Part shown: positions 42,810 to 49,904 of the stretch, piece after piece
Layout: every line of letters starts with the position of its first letter
Numbering within the stretch: position 1 is the stretch's first letter
Assembly: GCA_000721375.1 (NCBI GenBank)
Contig: JOGW01000021.1
Location: 62,001 to 126,000 of the forward strand
Origin: Streptomyces sp. NRRL B-3428
GTDB lineage: Bacteria > Actinomycetota > Actinomycetes > Streptomycetales > Streptomycetaceae
DNA length: 64,000 nucleotides
Reading direction: 5' to 3'
The notes under the pieces: model-generated
The model's input: the letters and a program-made list of their open reading frames with translations, nothing else
The model's database searches: none
What the model was told of the DNA's origin: nothing
Translations under genes and position numbers: made by a program

Positions 42810-44882
42810 GTGCGCAAACTGCTGCCGCTCATCATGAAGGACGGTTCGCACCCGGGTGGACGGTCGGCCATGACGTGCCGCTTCCGCTGTGGTGACGCCT
42901 GCTTCCACGAGGTTCCGAACACCAGCGACAACGAGTACGTCGGCGATGTCATAGCCGGTGCCCTGTCGAGAAGGTCGATGATGCGCGCCGCCGCGGTCGT
43001 CACCGTCGCCGGCGCCACCGGTGCCGCGATCGTGGGCCAGGCTCCGAAGGCCGGCGCCGAGACGGCGGCCGCCGCCACGAGCCATGGCCACGGCCACGGC
43101 CGCGGCAAGGCCGCCCGCGGTCTGCGCTTCACCGCGGTCGCGCCCAACACCGCGGACCAGGTGACGATCCCCGAGGGCTACGGGCAGAACGCCGTCATCA
43201 AGTGGGGCGACCCGATCCTGCGCGGCGCCCCGGACTTCGACGGCGACCACCAGAGCGCCAAGGCCCAGGCCGGCCAGTTCGGCTACAACAACGACTTCCT
43301 GGCGCTGCTGCCGTACGGTCGTGGCCGCCAGATCCTCGTCGCGAACCACGAGTACACCGACGAGATCCTGATGTTCCGCGACTACGACGCCGCGAACCCG
43401 ACCCGTGAGCAGGTCGAGATCGCCTGGGCCGCGCACGGGCTCGGTGTCGTCGTGGTCGAGGAGGACCGTAAGACCGGCAAGCTGACGTACGTGCCGCGCC
43501 ACCACGTCAACCGCCGGATCACCGCGACCACCGAGTTCCGCGTGCAGGGCCCGGCCGCCGGCTCCGACCTCCTGAAGACCTCCGTGGACCCGACGGGCAC
43601 CAAGGTGCTCGGCACGCTCAACAACTGCGCGGGCGGTCAGACCCCTTGGGGCACGACGCTGCACGGCGAGGAGAACTTCAACCAGTACTTCGCCAACGCC
43701 TCGCGCGCCACCGACAAGCGCTACGGCATCGGCACGGGCGAGTCCGAGCGCAAGTGGGAGCGGTTCGACAAGCGCTTCGACGTGGCGCAGGAGCCCAACG
43801 AGGTGCACCGCTTCGGCTACGTGGTCGAGCTCGACCCGTACGACCCGGAGTCCACGCCGATCAAGCACACGGCGATCGGCCGCTTCAAGCACGAGGGCGC
43901 GACCGTCCGGCTGACCCGCGACGGCCGTCCGGTCGTCTACAGCGGTGACGACGAGCGCTTCGACTACTTCTACAAGTTCGTCTCGTCCAAGCGGATGCGC
44001 CACGGCAACTCCCGCTCCGACCGCGCGTACAACATGACGCTGCTCGACGAGGGCACGCTCTACGTCGCGAAGCTCACCGGCGACTCCCCGGCGATCGAGA
44101 TCGACGGCACCGGCAAGCTGCCCGCCGACGGCGAGTTCGACGGCAGCGGTCAGTGGATCCCGCTCGCGACCGCCACCGCCAAGGGCGCGGTCTCGCATGT
44201 CGAGGGCATGGGCGCGGACGAGGTCTTCGTCTTCACGCGTCTGGCCGGTGACAAGGTCGGCGCCACGAAGATGGACCGTCCCGAGGACGTGCAGCCCTCG
44301 CCGCGCACCGGCAAGGTCTACATCGCGCTCACCAACAACACCAACCGCGGCAAGACCGGTTACGCGGCCGCGGACGAGGCCAACCCGCGCAACCTCAACA
44401 AGCACGGCCAGATCCTGGAGCTGACCGAGCGCTGGAACGACCCGACGCAGACGAAGTTCGCCTGGTCGCTGTTCCTCGTCGCGGGTGACCCGAACGACCC
44501 GGCGACCTACTTCGCGGGCTTCCCGAAGGACCAGGTCTCGCCCATCTCCTGCCCGGACAACGTGGCCTTCGACGACCACGGCAACCTGTGGATCTCCACG
44601 GACGGCAACCAGCTCGGCTCGCACGACGGCCTGTTCGGTGTCGCGACCGCCGGCGAGCGGCGCGGTGAGCTCAAGCAGTTCCTCACCGTTCCGAAGGGCG
44701 CCGAGACCTGTGGCCCGCTGGTCCAGGACCGCCGCGTCCTCGTCGCGGTCCAGCACCCGGGCGAGATCGACGGCGCCACCGTCGACAACCCGCTGTCGGC
44801 CTGGCCCGACGGACCGGGCAGGTACGTCCGCCCGGCGGTCGTCGCGGTGTGGCGCAAGGACGGCTGCGACATCGGCGTCTAG
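42810..44882 (+). CDS. phoX: PhoX-family alkaline phosphatase (DUF839), Tat-exported
   Basis: Secreted monomeric phosphatase of 690 residues that releases phosphate from organic esters; PhoX enzymes use Fe(III) and Ca. The N-terminus has the family's CRFRCGDACFHEVPNTSDN block and a twin-arginine signal (LSRRSMMRAAAVVTVAGATG, about residues 50-70). The beta-propeller core shows GYNNDFLALLPYG, NHEYTDEILMF, TPWGTTLHGEENFNQYF, MDRPEDVQPSPRTGKVYIALTNNT and SCPDNVAFDDHGNLWISTDG, which include the metal-binding Glu/Asp positions of the family. The GTG at 42810 is chosen for its GGAGGGG ribosome site and the conserved VRKLLPLI start. The PHO-like box upstream supports PhoP control. Confidence 0.93.
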   Translation: MRKLLPLIMKDGSHPGGRSAMTCRFRCGDACFHEVPNTSDNEYVGDVIAGALSRRSMMRAAAVVTVAGATGAAIVGQAPKAGAETAAAATSHGHGHGRGKAARGLRFTAVAPNTADQVTIPEGYGQNAVIKWGDPILRGAPDFDGDHQSAKAQAGQFGYNNDFLALLPYGRGRQILVANHEYTDEILMFRDYDAANPTREQVEIAWAAHGLGVVVVEEDRKTGKLTYVPRHHVNRRITATTEFRVQGPAAGSDLLKTSVDPTGTKVLGTLNNCAGGQTPWGTTLHGEENFNQYFANASRATDKRYGIGTGESERKWERFDKRFDVAQEPNEVHRFGYVVELDPYDPESTPIKHTAIGRFKHEGATVRLTRDGRPVVYSGDDERFDYFYKFVSSKRMRHGNSRSDRAYNMTLLDEGTLYVAKLTGDSPAIEIDGTGKLPADGEFDGSGQWIPLATATAKGAVSHVEGMGADEVFVFTRLAGDKVGATKMDRPEDVQPSPRTGKVYIALTNNTNRGKTGYAAADEANPRNLNKHGQILELTERWNDPTQTKFAWSLFLVAGDPNDPATYFAGFPKDQVSPISCPDNVAFDDHGNLWISTDGNQLGSHDGLFGVATAGERRGELKQFLTVPKGAETCGPLVQDRRVLVAVQHPGEIDGATVDNPLSAWPDGPGRYVRPAVVAVWRKDGCDIGV

Positions 44883-44902
44883 CACCCAGGACGCGTACGA
44901 GA

Positions 44903-44935
44903 ACGGGGCACCCCTCCTGCCAGGGGGTGCCCCGT
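44903..44935. terminator. Terminator between phoX and the convergent wall-protein gene
   Basis: A 12-bp perfect stem (44903-44914 with 44924-44935) lies 21 bases after the phoX stop and 23 bases after the convergent stop. Confidence 0.75.
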
Positions 44936-44957
44936 CCTCGGTTCAACGGGAGGGTGC

Positions 44958-45950
44958 TCAGCCCTCGTTGCCGCTGCGGCGGCGCAGCATCATGAAGCCC
45001 AGGCCCGCGGCACCGGCCGCGGCCATACCGCCACCGGCGGCGAGCAGCGCGGTGTCGTCACCGGAAGAGACGTTCTCCGCACCGGCCTTGACGCCGCCCT
45101 TGGGGACGACCTTGCCCTGGGTGTTCCTCTTCTGGTCCTGCTTCTGCTCCTGCTCCTGCTTCTGGTCCTTCTTGGCGTCCTTCTTGCCCTCGGTCCAGCC
45201 CTTCATGGTGCCGTCCGGGTTGAGCACGAAGTGGGCGCCGTTGTGCTGGCCGGCCGCGGGCTTGGTGCCGCGCTGCTGCAGCGTGTCCCACTTGATGTAC
45301 TTGCCGGAGGCGGGGTCCTTGGCCCACATCTCGGCGTCGTAACCGCCCTTGACCTTGTAGACCTTGGCGTCGAAGCCGGAGCCGCCGACGTTCTTGTACT
45401 CGCGCACGAACGTGCGCTGGTCGCCGGTGTCAGGCTTGGGCTTGTTGGGCTTGTTGGGCTTGTTGGGCTTGTTCGGCTTGTTGCCCGTCTCGTTGTTCTT
45501 CGCCGTCACGTCACCGTTGGCGCTGAGAGTGAAGGTCCAGCCCACGACGTTGTTGGGGCCCTGGCTCAGCTTGGCCTGGAGGCTGCCGTTCTTGAACAGG
45601 TCGGCGTCGTAGCCCTTGCCCGCCTCCTTGTAGACCTTCGCGCTCCAGCCGTCCGGCAGCGAGACCGTCTTGACGAGCTGGCGGCCCTGCGGCTCGCTCG
45701 TACGCTGCCCCTCCTTGTCGCCCGGCTTGGTCTCGTCCGTCGGCGGCTTCGTCTCGTCGCCCGGCTTTGTCTCGTTGCCCGGCTTCGTCTCGTCGCCGGG
45801 CAGGACCTGCTCCTGCCCGGTGCCCGGCACGGTGGGCGAGTCGGCGAAGGCCGAGTGGGCCGGCACCGCGAGGGTGGCGGCCGCGGCGGTGGCGATCGCG
45901 GCGGTGCGGAGGGTGCGGCGGGTACGGAGGGTACGGCGGGTGGCGCGCAT
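44958..45950 (-). CDS. Secreted, C-terminally membrane-anchored wall protein with low-complexity repeats
   Basis: Protein of 330 residues. The signal peptide has a very Arg-rich start (RATRRTLRTRRTLRT) and ends near AFA. It continues with Glu/Thr/Lys/Pro/Gly/Asp repeats (variants of GDETKPG, about 50-80), a first globular part (about 90-155), an Asn-Lys-Pro repeat (NKP five times, about 160-175), a second globular part resembling the first (FVREYKNVGGSGFDAKVYKVKGGYDAEMW against TVSLPDGWSAKVYKEAGKGYDADLF), a Lys/Gln-rich linker, and a C-terminal helix AALLAAGG-type followed by MLRRRSGNEG. There is no LPXTG motif, but the tail looks like a membrane/wall anchor. The two globular parts appear to be an internal duplication. 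Family not recognised. Confidence 0.72.
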   Translation of the reverse strand: MRATRRTLRTRRTLRTAAIATAAAATLAVPAHSAFADSPTVPGTGQEQVLPGDETKPGNETKPGDETKPPTDETKPGDKEGQRTSEPQGRQLVKTVSLPDGWSAKVYKEAGKGYDADLFKNGSLQAKLSQGPNNVVGWTFTLSANGDVTAKNNETGNKPNKPNKPNKPNKPKPDTGDQRTFVREYKNVGGSGFDAKVYKVKGGYDAEMWAKDPASGKYIKWDTLQQRGTKPAAGQHNGAHFVLNPDGTMKGWTEGKKDAKKDQKQEQEQKQDQKRNTQGKVVPKGGVKAGAENVSSGDDTALLAAGGGMAAAGAAGLGFMMLRRRSGNEG

Positions 45951-46105
45951 GGGATGACGTCCTCGGGTAGCTGTGGGTCCTGTTTGTGCCCCTTTGCGGT
46001 GGCGACACCAAGAAAGCTACGGAGGTCATGTTTGGGTAATACGTAGGCAATGTAACGGTTTACGGCAAACCGGGGCACACCTCTGTAAAGGGCTTCTGAC
46101 CTGCG

Positions 46106-47332
46106 CTAATGCTCCGTTTCGAGGAGAGGGAGCCGGAGAACCGTCCGCGCACCCCCGCCGGGCGTCTGTCCGAACTCGACCTCGACCCCGAGCACCCCCG
46201 CCTGCCCCATCACGATCGTCAGGCCGAGACCGTGCCCCCTGCCCCGCCCCGGATCTCCGGTGCGGAAGCGCTGCGGTCCCTGCTCCACCAACTCCCTTGG
46301 ATAGCCGTCCCCTTGGTCGCACACCTCGATCACCGGTCCGTCCACCGTGACCGTGACCGGCGGGCGGCCGTGCTTGTGCGAGTTGACGAGGAGATTGGCC
46401 AGGATCCGGTCGAGCCGGCGCCGGTCCGTGCGCACGGTCGTATCCCGTACGACATCGATCCCGGCCTCAAGTCCCGTGCCGCGGACCGCGTGTTCGACCA
46501 GGGCGGCGAGGCTGTGCTCGGAGAGCTCCGCCTTCTCCGCGCCCGCGTCCAGACGGGAGATCTCCAGGAGGTCCTCGGTCAGTCCGCGCAGCGCCTGGAG
46601 CCGGTCGTTGATCATCTCCTTGGGGCGGCCCTCGGGCAGCAGACCGGCCGCGGCCACCATGCCCGTCAGGGGAGTGCGCAGCTCGTGGGCCACATCGGCG
46701 GTGAAGCGCTTCTCGGATTCGAGGCGGTGCTGTAGGGACTCGGCCATGCTGTCCAGGGCGGCCGCGACATCCCCCACCTCGTCACGGCTCTTGCCGCGTC
46801 GCCCCCGGGGCATCCCCACCCGCGCGTCCAGATCGCCGTCCGTGATCCGCCGGGCGACCGCGGCCGTGGCGCTGAGCTTGCGGCTGATCCGGCCGGCGAG
46901 GAAGAGGCCGGCGAGCGTCACCGCGCCGGCGGCGAGCAGGGCCGAGCCGAGGATCGCGGTGTCGATGGTCTCCAGACGCTCACGGGTCGCCCCGAAGGGC
47001 AGCCATACGGCGAGGGCCTTTCCGTCGGCGGGGGCCGCGCTCCACATCACCGGTTCGCCGTCGTGCTCGCCCACGATCGTGCCGCGCCGCCCTTCGGTGA
47101 CCAGGTCCTTCAGCCGCTGCGGCAGTCCGGACGGGTCGATCCCCGCGCGGTCGGGCATGGTCGTGCCGTACTCGTACGCGCTGAGGGCGATCTCCAGCTC
47201 GTCACGCACCTCCTTGCGGGACTCGCCGATGACCTGACGGGTGACGACGTTGTGCACGAGGACACCGAGCACGGCGGCGACAGTGCAGCTCACGGCGGTG
47301 ATCGTCAGTGCGATCCGCCAGCGCAGGCCCAT
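46106..47332 (-). CDS. Sensor histidine kinase without an adjacent response regulator
   Basis: Membrane-bound two-component kinase of 408 residues. Two helices (about 6-28 and 128-150) flank a sensor domain outside the membrane. HAMP (about 150-205), HisKA with phosphorylated His216 in FTADVAHELRTPLTG, and HATPase_c with N-box LANLLVNSHKHG, G1 DQGDGYPREL and G2 GRGHGLGLTIV follow. The general layout resembles the CseC/AfsQ2-like kinases that pair with lipoproteins in streptomycetes, but no response regulator or sigma gene lies next to it. A lipoprotein gene is just upstream, 31 bases away, across a duplicated 18-bp segment. The cognate regulator must be elsewhere or lost. Confidence 0.9.
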   Translation of the reverse strand: MGLRWRIALTITAVSCTVAAVLGVLVHNVVTRQVIGESRKEVRDELEIALSAYEYGTTMPDRAGIDPSGLPQRLKDLVTEGRRGTIVGEHDGEPVMWSAAPADGKALAVWLPFGATRERLETIDTAILGSALLAAGAVTLAGLFLAGRISRKLSATAAVARRITDGDLDARVGMPRGRRGKSRDEVGDVAAALDSMAESLQHRLESEKRFTADVAHELRTPLTGMVAAAGLLPEGRPKEMINDRLQALRGLTEDLLEISRLDAGAEKAELSEHSLAALVEHAVRGTGLEAGIDVVRDTTVRTDRRRLDRILANLLVNSHKHGRPPVTVTVDGPVIEVCDQGDGYPRELVEQGPQRFRTGDPGRGRGHGLGLTIVMGQAGVLGVEVEFGQTPGGGARTVLRLPLLETEH

Positions 47333-47334
47333 CA

Positions 47335-47370
47335 GCGGCTCCCCGTCATGAGGCGGCTCCCCGTCATGAG
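47335..47370. repeat. Perfect 18-bp tandem duplication carrying the kinase ribosome site
   Basis: The 18-bp unit at 47335-47352 is repeated exactly at 47353-47370. On the minus strand each copy holds CATGACGGGGAG, so the GGGGAG ribosome site of the kinase is doubled, and the first copy overlaps the end of the lipoprotein gene. Confidence 0.85.
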
Positions 47371-48065
47371 CCGACCGTGGGGCACTGCCTGGCCTGCTGC
47401 TCCGGCGCGCGGCAGGTGTCCAGGCTCAGCTCCTCCAGATACATCCCGCGCCGCTTCTCGTCCCATACGTAGTCCGATACGGAGACGTACGTCGGGTTGG
47501 TGGTCGGCTCGCGGACCGCCAGATGACCGGCCGCGACCTCCACGCCCTCGAGGACCGCCCGCCGTGAGAGCACCCGGGTCACCTGCTGGTCCTCGACCGT
47601 GTACACCCGCAGCTCGCTGAACCGGCCGTCGATGTCCACGGCCACGATCAGCTCGGCCAGGCCGTCGCCGGTGAGGTCGTGCAGCACCGGGTCGCGCAGG
47701 GGGCAGGCGGCGCCGGAGCAGTCGGCGATCTTCTTGGCGACGATCGGGTTGACCAGGCGGGCGGAGTCGTGGTCCTTGCGCAGGTCCTCGGCGAAGTCGG
47801 CCTTCACGACGTCGAGGGGCGTCGCCTCGCCCATGTCGCCGGAGGGGATCTTCGCCACCGCGGGTACGACGGTCGGCTCGCCCGCGCTCTGGCCGGGCGG
47901 GGGCGGGCTGGGGTGCGTGCTCTCCCACAGGGCGAGCGGCGCCGTGGCGGGCGCCGCGCTCTCCTCGTCGTGCAGGCCCTCCGCGTCGGTGCAGCCGGCG
48001 GTCAGGAGCAGCACACCGCCGAGCAGCAGCGCGGTGGTGCCGGCCTTGCCGGGCAGTGGGGCCAT
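47364..48065 (-). CDS. Lipoprotein of unknown function upstream of the histidine kinase
   Basis: Predicted membrane-anchored extracellular protein of 233 residues. The signal ends LTAGC with the Cys near residue 24, followed by an Ala/Pro/Ser linker. The mature domain carries a Cys pair (IADCSGAACPLRDP, about 120-133), a Ca-loop-like DLTGDGLAELIVAVDIDGRFSELRVYTVEDQQVTRVLSRRAV resembling a single FG-GAP/VCBS blade, and a C-terminal Cys pair (LDTCRAPEQQARQCPTVGS). It probably forms an operon with the kinase downstream and may modulate its sensing, as lipoproteins do in some streptomycete systems (inference). The ATG at 48065 is the first before the signal. Confidence 0.78.
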   Translation of the reverse strand: MAPLPGKAGTTALLLGGVLLLTAGCTDAEGLHDEESAAPATAPLALWESTHPSPPPPGQSAGEPTVVPAVAKIPSGDMGEATPLDVVKADFAEDLRKDHDSARLVNPIVAKKIADCSGAACPLRDPVLHDLTGDGLAELIVAVDIDGRFSELRVYTVEDQQVTRVLSRRAVLEGVEVAAGHLAVREPTTNPTYVSVSDYVWDEKRRGMYLEELSLDTCRAPEQQARQCPTVGS

Positions 48066-48256
48066 GAGTCCATCCTGGGCAAGGGGTCGCGCCGGGACCC
48101 GGTGGTGGGGACCGTACGGGTGCGTAGTGATCGCGTGGGGGTGGTCGGTGCCCTGGCCGTACGTGGGCGGGCGCCGTACAGGTGCGGGCCGGTGGGTCCG
48201 GGGTGATGCTGGCAGAGGAGGCGCCCGGAATGCGCCCTTTGTGCGAGGAGGCAGCC

Positions 48257-48763
48257 ATGACCCAGCCCACCGACCCCCAGGGCGGCCCGACGGGACCCGG
48301 CCCGGGCACCACAGGCGACACCCACCCGGGGTGGGCCGCAGCCTCCGCGGGGAACACGGCGCCCGCGGGCGGCAAGGGCTCCGGCTCCGACGGCGGCTCG
48401 GCGTGGGCCGCGGGCGGCACGATGTTCGCCGGCGTCCTGATGGGAGTGGCCGGCATCGTCGGCGCACTGCAGGGCATCGCGGCCATCGCCGAGGACGACG
48501 TCTACACCCGGATCGGCGACTACGTCTTCTCCTTCGACCTCACCACCTGGGGCTGGATCCATCTCTTCCTCGGCATCGTGGTCGCGGTGGCCGGGTTCGG
48601 GATCCTCAAGAACCAGGACTGGGCGCGGGGTGCGGGCATCGGTCTCGCGGCCTTGTTCGTCGTCGAGTACTTCCTCTTCCTGCCGTACGCGCCCGTGTGG
48701 TCCGTGATCGCCATCGCGATGGGTGTGTTCGTGATCTGGGCGCTGGCGACGGACAAGTCGTAG
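48257..48763 (+). CDS. Small four-helix membrane protein (DUF7144-like)
   Basis: Integral membrane protein of 168 residues. About 55 Gly/Pro/Thr-rich residues come first. Four helices follow: GGTMFAGVLMGVAGIVGALQGI, TWGWIHLFLGIVVAVAGFGIL, GAGIGLAALFVVEYFLFLPY and WSVIAIAMGVFVIWAL. The pattern matches a widespread actinobacterial membrane domain that I associate with DUF7144; function is unknown. GAGGAGG before the ATG fixes the start. It is divergent from the lipoprotein-kinase pair and ends at a hairpin. Confidence 0.78.
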   Translation: MTQPTDPQGGPTGPGPGTTGDTHPGWAAASAGNTAPAGGKGSGSDGGSAWAAGGTMFAGVLMGVAGIVGALQGIAAIAEDDVYTRIGDYVFSFDLTTWGWIHLFLGIVVAVAGFGILKNQDWARGAGIGLAALFVVEYFLFLPYAPVWSVIAIAMGVFVIWALATDKS

Positions 48764-48775
48764 CCGGTCCTCCGT

Positions 48776-48809
48776 CCGGGTTGTCCTCATACTGGGGAGG
48801 ACAACCCGG
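48776..48809 (+). terminator. Terminator after the small membrane protein gene
   Basis: A perfect 13-bp stem (48776-48788 with 48797-48809) with an 8-base loop starts 13 bases after the stop. It also lies just before the next gene's ribosome site. Confidence 0.75.
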
Positions 48810-48825
48810 CTGAAGGGGGCGGAAG

Positions 48826-49830
48826 TTGGACCCGGACACCCTGCGCGCCGAGCCGCCGGTCCGCCCCCTGTGGTGGCGGCGGCTCGCGGCGTGGGCCGCG
48901 GGCCTGGTGCTCGCCGGGCTCACGGTGATCGTCGGCTGCCGCGCCCTGGACGTGGACGCGACGACGCCCGTACCGCAACTCCTCGCCTTCCTCCCCTGGC
49001 TCCTCGTCCCGTGCGCGCTGGCCCTCGCGGCGGCGGCCCTGGCGCGCTGGCGGCTCGGCCTGGTCTGGGCGGTGGCGCTGCTCGCCGTCACGTCCTGGTT
49101 CCTGCAGCCCTACGATCCGGCCGGGGACTCGGCCACCTCCGCGCGTGCCGCCGAGGGCCGTGAGGTGGCCCGGCTCAAGGTCCTCACCTCGAACGTCCTC
49201 TTCGGCGGGGCGACCTCGGAACTCGTCTCATTGGTCCGCAGGGAACAGCCGGACCTGGTCTTCGTCCAGGAATGCGATGCCGCGTGCGCGGAGCTGCTCC
49301 GCTCGCGGCTGCGCTATCCGTACGACGAGGTGGTGCCCGCACCGGGCGCGGAGGGCTCGTCGATCCTCAGCCGCTTCCCTCTGGAGTCCGCGCCCCGCCT
49401 GCGCTCGACGCTCGCGATGCCGGGTGCGGTGGCGACGGTCGCCGGGCAGCGGATCCGGCTCCGGCTCGCGCACCCGATGCCGCCGATCCCGGGCGGTGTG
49501 GGCGTGTGGCGCCGCGAGCTCTCGGCGCTGCGGGACTGGTCCGCCGCCCAGCGCTCCTCCGGACCCCTCCTGATCGCAGGTGACTTCAACGCCTCCCAGG
49601 ACCACGCGGCGTTCCGCGCACTCCTGGACACGGGCCTGCGGGACGCGGCCGCGGTGACGGGCAGCGCGCGCACCCCGTCCTGGCCGGCGACGGTGTCGCC
49701 GCCCCTGGGCACCCAGATCGACCACGTACTGGCGTCCCCGGCCCTCGAACCCAGGTCGGCGCGGTTCCTTCAGCTCGCGGACACGGATCATCGGGCGCTG
49801 GTGGTGGAGCTGACGCTGCGGGCGGGCTGA
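48826..49830 (+). CDS. Membrane-anchored endonuclease/exonuclease/phosphatase (EEP) family protein
   Basis: Protein of 334 residues. Three helices at the N-terminus (about 23-42, 52-78, 80-92) anchor an extracellular EEP domain from about residue 115. The domain has the metal and catalytic residues in SNVLFG (Asn), QECDAAC (Glu), GDFNASQDH (Asp, Asn), IDHVLAS (Asp) and TDHRALVVEL (terminal Asp-His). EEP proteins cleave phosphodiester or phosphomonoester bonds in nucleic acids or lipids; the membrane-anchored type is often annotated as a hypothetical nuclease or sphingomyelinase-like hydrolase. The start is a TTG at 48826 with a purine-rich GGGGGCGGAAG directly before it. Confidence 0.87.
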   Translation: MDPDTLRAEPPVRPLWWRRLAAWAAGLVLAGLTVIVGCRALDVDATTPVPQLLAFLPWLLVPCALALAAAALARWRLGLVWAVALLAVTSWFLQPYDPAGDSATSARAAEGREVARLKVLTSNVLFGGATSELVSLVRREQPDLVFVQECDAACAELLRSRLRYPYDEVVPAPGAEGSSILSRFPLESAPRLRSTLAMPGAVATVAGQRIRLRLAHPMPPIPGGVGVWRRELSALRDWSAAQRSSGPLLIAGDFNASQDHAAFRALLDTGLRDAAAVTGSARTPSWPATVSPPLGTQIDHVLASPALEPRSARFLQLADTDHRALVVELTLRAG

Positions 49831-49833
49831 GAC

Positions 49834-49889
49834 GCCTGTTTCTCCGCGGTCCGGTCCTCGCAGCCTGTTTCCGCGGTCCGGTCCTCGCA
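49834..49889. repeat. Two-copy direct repeat between convergent genes
   Basis: GCCTGTTTC(TC)CGCGGTCCGGTCCTCGCA occurs at 49834-49862 and, two bases shorter, at 49863-49889, in the short gap between the EEP and FUSC stop codons. A possible recent duplication. Confidence 0.7.
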
Positions 49890-49904
49890 GTCGGTTCCCG
49901 CGAC

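Noticed and set aside
44958..45950. LPXTG sortase substrate
   Set aside because: The C-terminus has a hydrophobic helix and Arg tail, but no LPXTG or LAXTG motif precedes it.
46106..48065. Assignment as the CseA-CseB-CseC-SigE envelope-stress locus
   Set aside because: The kinase looks similar, but there is no sigma gene and no response regulator beside it, and the lipoprotein does not resemble CseA as far as I can recall.
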